Below, piece after piece: positions 1 to 5,201 of a DNA stretch of 7,218 nucleotides. A model generated the notes under the pieces. That model did no database searches. It was given only the letters and a program-made list of their open reading frames with translations, and was not told where the DNA came from. This DNA is from DASQFQ01 sp039934455 (lineage in GTDB: Bacteria; Actinomycetota; Thermoleophilia; Solirubrobacterales; Solirubrobacteraceae): positions 1 to 7,218 of the forward strand of contig JBDTMF010000205.1 in NCBI GenBank assembly GCA_039934455.1, given 5' to 3'. Positions within the stretch are counted from its first letter, which is position 1, and every line of letters starts with the position of its first letter. Position numbers and translations under genes: made by a program.

Positions 1-111
1 GAGACAGCCGCGCGGCACGCCGGGGTCCGGGAGCAGATCGAGGCGCGCGCGAGCGCGTACGACGCGTTCGACCGGTCCATCCGGCCCGACCGCGCAAAGC
101 CCCAGTCCTGA
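1..111 (+). CDS. 3' end of an unidentified protein (partial)
   Basis: Frame 1 is open from the window edge to a TGA at 109-111, giving 36 residues that end in ...SIRPDRAKPQS. The visible part is rich in Arg, Ala and Glu (for example REQIEARASAYDAF). It looks like a C-terminal amphipathic helix followed by a basic, proline-containing tail, a common way for actinobacterial proteins to end. No motif identifies the family. Reading direction is the same as the protease that starts 95 bases later. It could be a chance open frame, since only 36 codons are visible, but composition and clean termination before a promoter-like region favour a real gene end. Confidence 0.5.
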   Translation, partial: ETAARHAGVREQIEARASAYDAFDRSIRPDRAKPQS

Positions 112-120
112 AACGGGGCT
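98..120 (+). terminator. weak hairpin across the stop codon of the upstream gene
   Basis: AGCCCC at 98-103 pairs with GGGGCT at 115-120 around an 11-base loop that contains the TGA stop. There is no T-tract after it, and a 6-bp stem is common by chance in DNA this GC-rich. It could end transcription of the preceding gene, but support is weak. Confidence 0.2.
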
Positions 121-145
121 CCCGGCACGCACCGCGGTGCGCCTG

Positions 146-151
146 TATCCT
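146..151 (+). promoter_or_regulatory. probable -10 element of the subtilase gene
   Basis: TATCCT fits the actinobacterial TANNNT -10 consensus and stands out in a GC-rich gap. Transcription would begin near 157-159, leaving a leader of about 48 bases before the ATG at 206. No good -35 is visible at the usual spacing. If this is the promoter, the GTG at 137 lies upstream of the transcript and cannot be the start codon. Confidence 0.4.
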
Positions 152-192
152 GCCGCGGCCGGGCAGGCAGGGAGTCTGTCCGCTCAATCCTC

Positions 193-199
193 GGGAGGG
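193..199 (+). promoter_or_regulatory. ribosome binding site that fixes the subtilase start
   Basis: GGGAGGG is a strong Shine-Dalgarno sequence six bases before the ATG at 206. The alternative in-frame GTG at 137 has nothing comparable. The ATG start also places Met-Arg-Lys directly before the hydrophobic signal core, as expected for an exported protein. Confidence 0.8.
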
Positions 200-205
200 A
201 TTCGA

Positions 206-1903
206 ATGCGTAAAGTGCTGCCTGCAGCGCTGCTCGCGTGCGCCCTGGTGGGCGTGGCCGCGAGTGCGGACGGGGCGCCGACGGCGCCCAGGGAGTACGT
301 CGTGGTCTACGAGCACGGCGCCAGCGGCAAGGCCGCCCGCGCGGCCATCGCCGACGCCGGCGGCCGGCTCGTGAGCGAGAACGCCGACATCGGCGTCGCC
401 ACCGTCCGGTCCGCCGACGGATCGTTCGCCGGCGACGTCGCCCGTAGCTCCGCGATCGTCGGTGCAACCACCAACCGCGTCATCGGCAGGGCGCCGCGCG
501 ACGCCGTCAAGCGCGACCGGATCGAGAAGGACGTCGGCTCGCAGCGCGGCTCGGGCTCCAAGGGCCACCAGCCCCACCCCGGTGACGATCCGCTCGCGTC
601 GCTGCAGTGGGACATGCGGATGATCCACGCCACCTCGAGCGGCTCCTACGCCCGCCAGCAGGGCTCCAAGGCCGTCCGCGTCGGCATCATCGACACCGGG
701 ATCGACGGGAGCCATCCCGACATCGCGCCGAACTTCAACGCGCGCCTGAGCCGCAACTTCACGGTCGACGACCCGTCGATCGACGGCGCGTGCGACACGG
801 ATCCGGATCAGTCCTGCCAGGACCCGGCGAACGTCGACGAGGACGGCCACGGCACGCACGTGGCGTCGACGATCGGCTCGCCGCTGAACGGCATCGGCAT
901 CGCCGGCGTCGCGCCGAAGGTCGAGCTGGTCAACCTGCGCGCCGGCCAGGACTCGGGCTACTTCTTCCTCGGCCCGAGCCTCGACGCGCTCACCTACGCG
1001 GGCGACCACGGCATCGACGTGGTCAACATGTCCTACTACATCGATCCGTGGCTCTACAACTGCGCCGCCAACCCCGCCGACTCGCCCGCCGAGCAGCGTG
1101 AGCAGCGGCTGGTGATCGAGGCCACGCAGCGCGCGATCGACTATGCGCGCGACCACGGCGTGACCACCATCGCGGCGGAGGGCAACGGCCACACTGACCT
1201 CGGCAAGCCGGTGTCCGACGACAGCTCGCCGGACTATCCGGTCGATGCGGACGGCAACCCGTCCGGGGCGCGGCCGCGCACGATCGACAACTCGTGCAAG
1301 TCGATGCCCACCGAGGCCGACGGCGTCATCGGCGTCACCTCGGTCGGTCCGTCGACGCGCAAGGCCTACTACTCCGACTACGGCCTCGAGCAGGCCGACG
1401 TCGCCGCCCCCGGCGGCGATTCGCGCGACACGCCGGATGGCACCCGCAACATCCAGAACACGATCCTCGCCGCCTACCCGTACGAGGTCGGCATCCGCGA
1501 GGACCGCGAGGGCGACGGCAAGCCCGACATCGACCCGGTGACCGGCGAGCCGACCAGCCCGGCGGTCGTCAAGCAGGGCGGGGCCTACTACCAGTGGATC
1601 CAGGGCACGTCGATGGCCTCACCGCACGCGGTGGGCGTCGCCGCGCTGATCGTGGCGCAGTACGGCCAGCGCGATCGGCGCAACGGCGGGCTGACGATGC
1701 GGCCCGACCGCGTCGAGCGGATCCTGAAGCGCACGGCCACCGACACCGCCTGCCCGGCGCAGGAGCCGTTCACCTACCCGTGGGCGCCGACGCCGCCCTC
1801 GACGGACTACAGCGCGACGTGCGAGGGCACGCCACGGTTCAACGGGTTCTACGGCGACGGGATCATCGACGCCCTGGCGGCGGTCAGCCGCCACGGCCAC
1901 TGA
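206..1903 (+). CDS. secreted S8 family (subtilisin-like) serine peptidase
   Basis: A 565-residue extracellular serine endopeptidase precursor. Residues 1-21/24 form a Sec signal peptide: MRK, then a hydrophobic core, with cleavage likely after Ala-Ser-Ala (19-21) or Ala24. Residues about 27-110 (from REYVVVYEHG) resemble an I9-type inhibitory propeptide. The S8 catalytic domain follows. Catalytic Asp163 is in GIIDTGIDGSHPDI, His215 in DGHGTHVAS, oxyanion Asn327 in AAEGNGH, and Ser469 in QGTSMASPHAVG, so the catalytic set is complete. Seven Cys in the mature part (DGACD, QSCQD, YNCAA, NSCKS, DTACP, SATCE and neighbours) suggest disulfides, fitting an exported protein. An insert before the Ser motif carries regularly spaced acidic residues (Asp433, Asp437, Asp441, Asp443), possibly a calcium loop. 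There is no C-terminal cell-wall anchor or transmembrane helix, so release into the medium is likely. The gene appears monocistronic: own -10 and RBS upstream, strong hairpin downstream. Confidence 0.95.
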   Translation: MRKVLPAALLACALVGVAASADGAPTAPREYVVVYEHGASGKAARAAIADAGGRLVSENADIGVATVRSADGSFAGDVARSSAIVGATTNRVIGRAPRDAVKRDRIEKDVGSQRGSGSKGHQPHPGDDPLASLQWDMRMIHATSSGSYARQQGSKAVRVGIIDTGIDGSHPDIAPNFNARLSRNFTVDDPSIDGACDTDPDQSCQDPANVDEDGHGTHVASTIGSPLNGIGIAGVAPKVELVNLRAGQDSGYFFLGPSLDALTYAGDHGIDVVNMSYYIDPWLYNCAANPADSPAEQREQRLVIEATQRAIDYARDHGVTTIAAEGNGHTDLGKPVSDDSSPDYPVDADGNPSGARPRTIDNSCKSMPTEADGVIGVTSVGPSTRKAYYSDYGLEQADVAAPGGDSRDTPDGTRNIQNTILAAYPYEVGIREDREGDGKPDIDPVTGEPTSPAVVKQGGAYYQWIQGTSMASPHAVGVAALIVAQYGQRDRRNGGLTMRPDRVERILKRTATDTACPAQEPFTYPWAPTPPSTDYSATCEGTPRFNGFYGDGIIDALAAVSRHGH

Positions 1904-1929
1904 GCCCGCGGGGCTGACGACGACCGCAG

Positions 1930-1965
1930 CGTCTTCGCCTGGGGCATCCGTCCCAGGCGGAGACG
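1930..1965 (+). terminator. strong hairpin after the subtilase gene
   Basis: The arm at 1930-1943 (CGTCTTCGCCTGGG) pairs with 1952-1965 (CCCAGGCGGAGACG) over all 14 positions with a single G-U pair, closing an 8-base loop. It starts 27 bases after the TGA of the protease gene. There is no T-tract, which is common for actinobacterial terminators, so intrinsic termination is probable but not certain. An mRNA 3'-end stabiliser is the alternative. Confidence 0.6.
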
Positions 1966-2026
1966 GGCCCATGTCAGCGCACGTGCACGTTCGACTGACC
2001 CGCCCGGGGTCTGCAGCCGCGCCGAG

Positions 2027-2032
2027 TACGGT
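2027..2032 (+). promoter_or_regulatory. probable -10 element of the glycerophosphotransferase operon
   Basis: TACGGT matches TANNNT and ends 11 bases before the ATG at 2044. There is no Shine-Dalgarno sequence between them, so the mRNA would be leaderless or have a leader of only about five bases. The gene at 7061 has nearly the same arrangement (GAG-TANNNT, then CCGGACGC-ATG), which supports a functional element. Confidence 0.45.
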
Positions 2033-2043
2033 CCCCCGGACGC

Positions 2044-3117
2044 ATGGACCTCGTCTACAACAGCTTCGCGGGCGCCTACTCGGATAACCCCCGGGCGATC
2101 TTCGAGCGGCTGCGCGACGAGCCGGGCCACCGCCACGTGTGGCTCGCCTCGGACCGTCACGCCACCGCGTTCCCGCCCGGCGTCGAGACGCTGCCCTACG
2201 GCTCCCCGGAGGCGGTTGCGGCCCTCGAGGCCGCCGACGTCGTCGTCGCGAACACCCACACGGACTTCGAGTGGAGCAAGCGGCCGGACACCCTCTACCT
2301 GCAGACCTGGCACGGCACGCCGCTCAAGCGCGTCCACAAGGACATCCTGTGGAGCCCGCCCGGCCTGCTCGACCGCCTGCAGCGCGACGTCGACCGCTGG
2401 GACGTCCTGCTCTCCCCGAACCGGGCCAGCACGCCGCGGCTGCGCCAGGCGTTCCGCTACGAGGGCGAGGTGCTCGAGCTGGGCTATCCGCGCAACGACG
2501 TGCTCGACGCGCCCGACCGCGACGAGCGCCGCGCGCAGGTCCGGGCCCGGTGCGGGGTCCCGGAAGGGGTGACCGCCGTCCTCTACACACCGACGTTCCG
2601 CGACGACGCCGTGTTCGCCGAGCGGCCGTTCGAGCTCGCTCTCGACGTCGGCGCCTTCACCGCCGCACTCGGCGCCGATCACGTCCTGTTGCTGCGCCTG
2701 CATTACATGATCACGGAGCAGCTCCGGCCTCTGGGGCACCCCGCCGTGCGCGACGTGTCCCTGCACCCCGACGTGAGCGAGCTCTACCTCGCCGCCGACG
2801 TGCTGGTCACCGACTACTCGTCGACGATGTTCGACTTCGCGGTGACCGGCCGGCCGCTGGCGTTCCTCGCCTACGACCTCGCCGATTTCCAGCACCGCCT
2901 GCGCGGCTTCTACTTCAACCTCGAGGACGAGGCGCCGGGGCCGCTGGTCGAGACGACCGCGAAGCTGATCGGGATCCTGCGCGACCTCGAGGCGACCGAG
3001 GCGGCGTACGCCGATCGCTACGCGCGCTTCCGCGAGCGCTACTGCCACCTCGAGGACGGCGGCGCGACCCAGCGCGTGCTCGAGCGGCTGGCGCTCCACG
3101 GTGCCCCCGTTGGCTGA
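2044..3117 (+). CDS. CDP-glycerol glycerophosphotransferase family protein (TagB/TagF-like)
   Basis: A 357-residue protein that, by family, transfers glycerol-3-phosphate (or a similar polyol phosphate) from a CDP-linked donor to a growing polymer or glycolipid at the cytoplasmic face of the membrane. Family signatures, in order: NSFAGAYSDNPRAIFERL at residues 6-23; TWHGTPLK at 88-95 with the presumed catalytic His90; LGYPRNDVL near 150; YTPTFRD near 182; and the C-terminal CDP-binding region HPDVSELYLAADVLVTDYSS with Asp257 and Ser259/260, followed by TMFDFAVTGRP. The length fits a single GT-B fold catalytic domain without the long N-terminal extension of full-size TagF polymerases. It may therefore be a primase-type or single-addition enzyme. 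No signal peptide or membrane helix is visible. It is first in an operon: its last 17 bases overlap the GDPD gene. Whether the donor is CDP-glycerol or CDP-ribitol cannot be read from sequence. Confidence 0.9.
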   Translation: MDLVYNSFAGAYSDNPRAIFERLRDEPGHRHVWLASDRHATAFPPGVETLPYGSPEAVAALEAADVVVANTHTDFEWSKRPDTLYLQTWHGTPLKRVHKDILWSPPGLLDRLQRDVDRWDVLLSPNRASTPRLRQAFRYEGEVLELGYPRNDVLDAPDRDERRAQVRARCGVPEGVTAVLYTPTFRDDAVFAERPFELALDVGAFTAALGADHVLLLRLHYMITEQLRPLGHPAVRDVSLHPDVSELYLAADVLVTDYSSTMFDFAVTGRPLAFLAYDLADFQHRLRGFYFNLEDEAPGPLVETTAKLIGILRDLEATEAAYADRYARFRERYCHLEDGGATQRVLERLALHGAPVG

Positions 3118-3829
3118 GGTGATCGCCCACCGCGGCGCCTCGGGCGACGCGCCGGAGAACACGCTCGCGGCGTTCGACCTCGCGCTCGCACAGGGCGCCG
3201 ACGCGCTCGAGCTGGACGTGCGCCCGGCCGCTGACGGCAGCCTGGTGACCGTACACGACCCGACCCTGGCCCGCACCACGGGCGACGAGCGCGCGGTCGA
3301 GGCGCTCACCGCCGCGGAGCTCCGCCGCCTCGACCACCCCGCCGGCCCGACGACGCTCGACGCCGTGCTCGCGCGCGACGGCGCGACCACGCGCTACTTC
3401 ATCGACCTGAAGGATCCGGCGCCCGCGTGGGAGCACCGCGTGCTCGACGCGGTCGAACGCCACGACGCCGCCGAGCGCGTCACCCTCCAGTCGTTCGACG
3501 CCGGCGCGCTCATCCGCCTGCACGCGGCGGCTCCGACGCTCGCCTACTCGACCGTCTACCGCCGCGCGGACTCCGTCGAGATCGACCTCGACGCCGTCCC
3601 GCGGTTCGCCACGGCAATGGCGCCGTGGCACCCGCATGTGGACGCGGACCTGGTCGCCCGCGCCCGCGCCCGTGGCCTCGCGGTCCGTCCCTGGAGCGTC
3701 GACGACGCCGCCGAGGCCGAGCGCCTGCTCGCCCTCGGCGTCTCCGGCCTGTTCACCAACCTTCCGCGCGTGGTGGTCCCGGCGGCCCGCCGCGCGAGCC
3801 GAAGGTGCGCGAGTGATCTAATTCAGTGA
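3101..3829 (+). CDS. glycerophosphodiester phosphodiesterase (GDPD), cytoplasmic
   Basis: A 242-residue GDPD TIM-barrel enzyme, expected to hydrolyse glycerophosphodiesters to sn-glycerol-3-phosphate and an alcohol. His10 in AHRG and His52 in VHDPTL are the general acid/base pair. PENT at 18-21 is conserved. Glu37 and Asp39 (LELDV) are metal ligands. The third metal ligand, usually Glu in an E-x-K motif, appears here as Asp102 in IDLK. QSFDAG, PWSVDD and a final GLFTNLPRVV strand complete the barrel; the usual TD.P is TN.P. The length is normal for the UgpQ-like class. There is no signal peptide, so it acts inside the cell, unlike secreted GlpQ. GTG at 3101 is taken as start, overlapping the upstream gene by 17 bases; TTG 3110 and GTG 3119 are in-frame alternatives that would still retain His10. 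No Shine-Dalgarno stands out, so translational coupling is likely. Confidence 0.9.
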   Translation: MPPLAEVIAHRGASGDAPENTLAAFDLALAQGADALELDVRPAADGSLVTVHDPTLARTTGDERAVEALTAAELRRLDHPAGPTTLDAVLARDGATTRYFIDLKDPAPAWEHRVLDAVERHDAAERVTLQSFDAGALIRLHAAAPTLAYSTVYRRADSVEIDLDAVPRFATAMAPWHPHVDADLVARARARGLAVRPWSVDDAAEAERLLALGVSGLFTNLPRVVVPAARRASRRCASDLIQ

Positions 3830-4116
3830 TGCTCCGACGTGTGCTCGCCGTGCTCGTGCTCGTGATCGTCGCGGCGATCGCGCTCCGGATCGCCGTCGGG
3901 CTCGTGGCCGGCGCCGTCATGGCCGTGCTCTGGATCGGCGTCGTGATGGCGCTCGTCGCCGCCGGGCTGTGGGCGCGATCGACGCTGAAGGGCGCGAAGC
4001 GCAACCGGGCCGTCAAGCGCGGCCCCGGCGGCACGGTCGCCGCCGCGCCCGCCGAGGACCCGATCGAGGCCGAGATGCGCCGCATCACCGAGCAGCTGCG
4101 CGAGCAGGGCCGCTAG
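3829..4116 (+). CDS. small two-helix membrane protein of unknown function
   Basis: A 95-residue protein I do not recognise. Residues 4-19 and about 21-49 are almost entirely Val, Leu, Ile, Ala, Gly and Met, giving two closely spaced membrane helices separated by Arg20 (or one long re-entrant pair). A strongly basic stretch follows (RSTLKGAKRNRAVKR, about 50-64), then a flexible Gly/Pro/Ala linker and a charged amphipathic helix (DPIEAEMRRITEQLREQGR). By the positive-inside rule the tail is cytoplasmic. The ATG shares one base with the GDPD stop (TGATG). A GTG at 3826 would give one extra Met and a 4-base overlap. Termination-reinitiation coupling is expected either way. Its place in the operon hints at a membrane partner for the two glycerophosphate enzymes, but that is inference. 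Confidence 0.75.
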   Translation: MLRRVLAVLVLVIVAAIALRIAVGLVAGAVMAVLWIGVVMALVAAGLWARSTLKGAKRNRAVKRGPGGTVAAAPAEDPIEAEMRRITEQLREQGR

Positions 4117-4129
4117 CCCACCCGGCCTT
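4106..4129. terminator. candidate bidirectional hairpin between convergent units
   Basis: AGGGCCG at 4106-4112 pairs with CGGCCTT at 4123-4129 (7 bp with one G-U) around a 10-base loop. It sits exactly where the + strand operon (stop at 4114-4116) meets the leftward - strand remnants (stop at 4129-4131). The stem is short and lacks a T-tract, so support is modest. Confidence 0.3.
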
Positions 4130-4305
4130 CAGCGCGCGAGCGCAGACTCGATCTCCGCGGCCTCGCCGGCGCGGAGGCAGGCGGCCAGCGCGGCGTCGTC
4201 GTCGCCGAGCGCCTCCTCCAGCCGTGCGAGCTCGAGCAGCAGCGTGACGCGGTCGCCCGCCGCCGCGGATCCCTCGCCGAGGAGCGCGATCGCCGCCAGA
4301 GTCCG
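4129..4305 (-). pseudogene. orphan C-terminal fragment of an unidentified helical protein
   Basis: Read leftwards from about 4305, one frame gives roughly 58 residues ending at a stop at 4129-4131: ...LAAIALLGEG, then GDRVTLLLELARLEEALGD and a final ESALAR. The pattern of paired amphipathic helices with L-E-L-A-R and A-L-G-D turns resembles the last TPR-like repeats of a regulator or ATPase. It has no start codon or N-terminal part of its own. It begins exactly where the transporter remnant stops being recognisable, in a different frame. I read it as the tail of another gene left by a deletion that fused two genes. The parent family cannot be named. Confidence 0.5.
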
Positions 4306-4685
4306 CCGGCGGCCAGTGTCAGGCCCCACGTCGCCGCGAAGAACGCGTACACGCCCACGACGGCGGGTGTGCGCCTGCGGCCCTCGGTCAGCCGCAGCAC
4401 GAACAGCTGGGCGGCGCCGATGGCGATCGTGTTGGCGGCGTTCGCGATCGCGAGGACGCCGGCCCCGATCCCGCCCGCGCAGGTCGCGAAGGCGGGGAAC
4501 GCCGCGTCGACCTGCGCGTAGCCCACGGTCACCAGCAGCGCGGTGAGCAGCCAGACGCGCACGAAGCGCCGGTCGCGGACGATCGCCCGGTAGACGACGA
4601 GGCAGGGCAGCGTCAGGCCGGTCCCGGCCGACGAGAGCGCGCCCCCCGCCAGGACGACCCACGCCTCCCGCGGCAGCGAGCGCAC
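4300..4685 (-). pseudogene. MFS transporter remnant with internal deletion and lost 3' end
   Basis: From a GTG at 4685 the frame reads a typical MFS N-terminus (SLPREAWVVLAGGALSSAG, then TGLTLPCLVVY: cytoplasmic basic start and helix 1). It jumps directly to RAIVRDRRFVRVWLL, the usual loop and start of helix 7, then VGYAQVDAAFPAF, an Ala-rich helix with NTIAIGAAQLFVLRLTEGRRR (helix 8 and following loop), and a final helix VYAFFAATWGLTLAAG. Helices 2-6 are missing without loss of frame. Recognisable sequence stops near 4300, before helices 10-12, where the frame runs into an unrelated fragment. A normal member is about 400 residues with 12 helices; about 125 residues survive here. No Shine-Dalgarno precedes the GTG. 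It is very unlikely to transport anything. The orientation is the same as the tautomerase upstream of it. Confidence 0.75.
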
Positions 4686-4714
4686 CGGGCGAGGCGTGGG
4701 CCGAGTGCGGCGCG

Positions 4715-4810
4715 CTAGTCGCCGTCGATGACGGTCAGGTTGCTGTTCGAGGCCAGCCGCGGGCGCACCACGGTCTGGTTGCTGTTCGCCGAGAGCCTGA
4801 ATCGCTGCAC
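4715..4810 (-). CDS. possible 31-aa peptide with two 13-residue repeats
   Basis: A short ORF with a GTG start at 4810, preceded by GGGAG (CTCCC on the + strand, 4817-4821) at a 6-base spacing, and ending in TAG at 4715-4717. It encodes MQRFR followed by two tandem 13-residue units, LSANSNQTVVRPR and LASNSNLTVIDGD, sharing the pattern L-x-x-N-S-N-x-T-V-(V/I). It lies 31 bases downstream of the tautomerase stop and in the same direction, so it could be co-transcribed. No signal peptide or known family is evident. The repeat pattern resembles one rung of a beta-helix or other stacked beta repeat, so it may be the relic of a longer repeat protein rather than a functional peptide. RBS and spacing are good, but at 31 codons chance cannot be excluded. 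Confidence 0.35.
   Translation of the reverse strand: MQRFRLSANSNQTVVRPRLASNSNLTVIDGD
4731..4788 (-). repeat. 19-bp direct repeat, 39-bp period
   Basis: Positions 4731-4749 and 4770-4788 match at 18 of 19 bases (ACGGTC, one variable base, then GGTTGCTGTTCG on the + strand). The 39-base offset equals 13 codons and keeps frame in the small ORF, where both copies encode N-S-N-x-T-V. Similarity fades outside the 19 bases. Confidence 0.8.
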
Positions 4811-4841
4811 CGTGATCTCCCGGGTTGGGGTGGGGACGGGG

Positions 4842-5066
4842 TCAGGCGGGCTGGCCGGCGGCCAGCGCGTGGACGGCCTCGGTCGTCAGCGAGTTCCCGC
4901 CGATCGCCCAGTCGCCGCTCTTGACCTCGTCGATGACGCACCAGGTGACGCCGCGCATGTTCTCGCCCTCGACGCTGACCATCGCGTCGGTGAGCCGCTC
5001 GGCGATCTGGACCTTCTGGTCGGGCGTGAAGACGCCCTCGATGACCTTGACGTTGATGAGGGGCAT
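4842..5066 (-). CDS. tautomerase family protein (4-oxalocrotonate tautomerase-like)
   Basis: A 74-residue protein beginning Met-Pro. Removal of Met exposes Pro1, the catalytic base of the tautomerase superfamily. PLINVKVIEGVFTPDQK matches strand 1 and the start of helix 1, and the segment ending in SGDWAIGG matches the second strand and the Gly-rich hairpin of 4-OT. Members work as oligomers in the cytoplasm and act on enols or related small acids. Aligned by eye to P. putida 4-OT, Arg11 is replaced by Val11 and Arg39 by a Trp (mature residue 41), and Phe50 by Trp. The canonical 2-hydroxymuconate isomerisation is therefore doubtful, and the true substrate is unknown. Start at 5066 is fixed by the AGGAGG site and by the N-terminal Pro; the frame is open further upstream but that part is regulator remnant. 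It is the only clearly intact - strand gene in this stretch. Confidence 0.9.
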   Translation of the reverse strand: MPLINVKVIEGVFTPDQKVQIAERLTDAMVSVEGENMRGVTWCVIDEVKSGDWAIGGNSLTTEAVHALAAGQPA

Positions 5067-5070
5067 GGTT

Positions 5071-5076
5071 CCTCCT
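5071..5076 (-). promoter_or_regulatory. consensus ribosome binding site of the tautomerase gene
   Basis: AGGAGG (CCTCCT on the + strand) lies four bases before the ATG at 5066. It is the strongest Shine-Dalgarno sequence in the window and implies efficient translation. It also rules out the longer in-frame start upstream. Confidence 0.85.
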
Positions 5077-5100
5077 GTGTGGAATGGGTCGGTCAAGCTG

Positions 5101-5110
5101 ACGCTAGATA
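5101..5110 (-). promoter_or_regulatory. possible -10 region of the tautomerase gene
   Basis: On the - strand the sequence reads TATCTAGCGT, which holds TATCTA and an overlapping TANNNT match (TAGCGT). It is one of the few AT-containing patches here and would place the transcript start near 5094, about 28 bases before the ATG. No clear -35 is seen. Confidence 0.35.
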
Positions 5111-5184
5111 CGGGTTGGCCGCCTCGCGTCAGGGGGCCACCTAGTCGTCGCTGCTCGGTGTGGGCCCACGATCCACCCGGCCGG

Positions 5185-5201
5185 TTGCAGGTCGCCTGCA
5201 A
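5185..5201. promoter_or_regulatory. inverted repeat upstream of the tautomerase promoter
   Basis: TTGCAGG-TCG-CCTGCAA is a perfect 7+7 inverted repeat. It lies about 75 bases upstream of the candidate -10 of the tautomerase gene, at the point where the regulator remnant becomes unrecognisable. A dimeric repressor or activator site is possible, but arms of this length also arise by chance in several kilobases. Confidence 0.3.

Noticed and set aside
137..205. Upstream GTG start extending the subtilase by 23 residues
   Set aside because: It lies upstream of the likely -10, lacks an RBS, and would bury the signal peptide behind a non-signal-like extension. ATG 206 has a strong RBS.
230..241. Lipobox-like L-L-A-C at residues 9-12 of the subtilase
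   Set aside because: The Cys is too close to the N-terminus for a normal lipoprotein signal, and the hydrophobic core continues past it to an A-x-A site.
1981..1990. Perfect 10-bp palindrome ACGTGCACGT upstream of the operon at 2044
   Set aside because: Several 10-bp palindromes are expected by chance in 7 kb, and nothing else supports a binding site here.
2139..3122. 327-codon + strand frame overlapping the glycerophosphotransferase gene
   Set aside because: It is dominated by Arg, Ala and Pro, as expected for an out-of-frame reading of GC-rich coding DNA.
1849..3390. 513-codon open frame on the - strand, antisense to the glycerophosphotransferase and GDPD genes
   Set aside because: It has low-complexity Arg/Ser/Ala/Val composition and no motifs, while the opposite strand carries two clear enzyme families. 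It is a GC-driven shadow.
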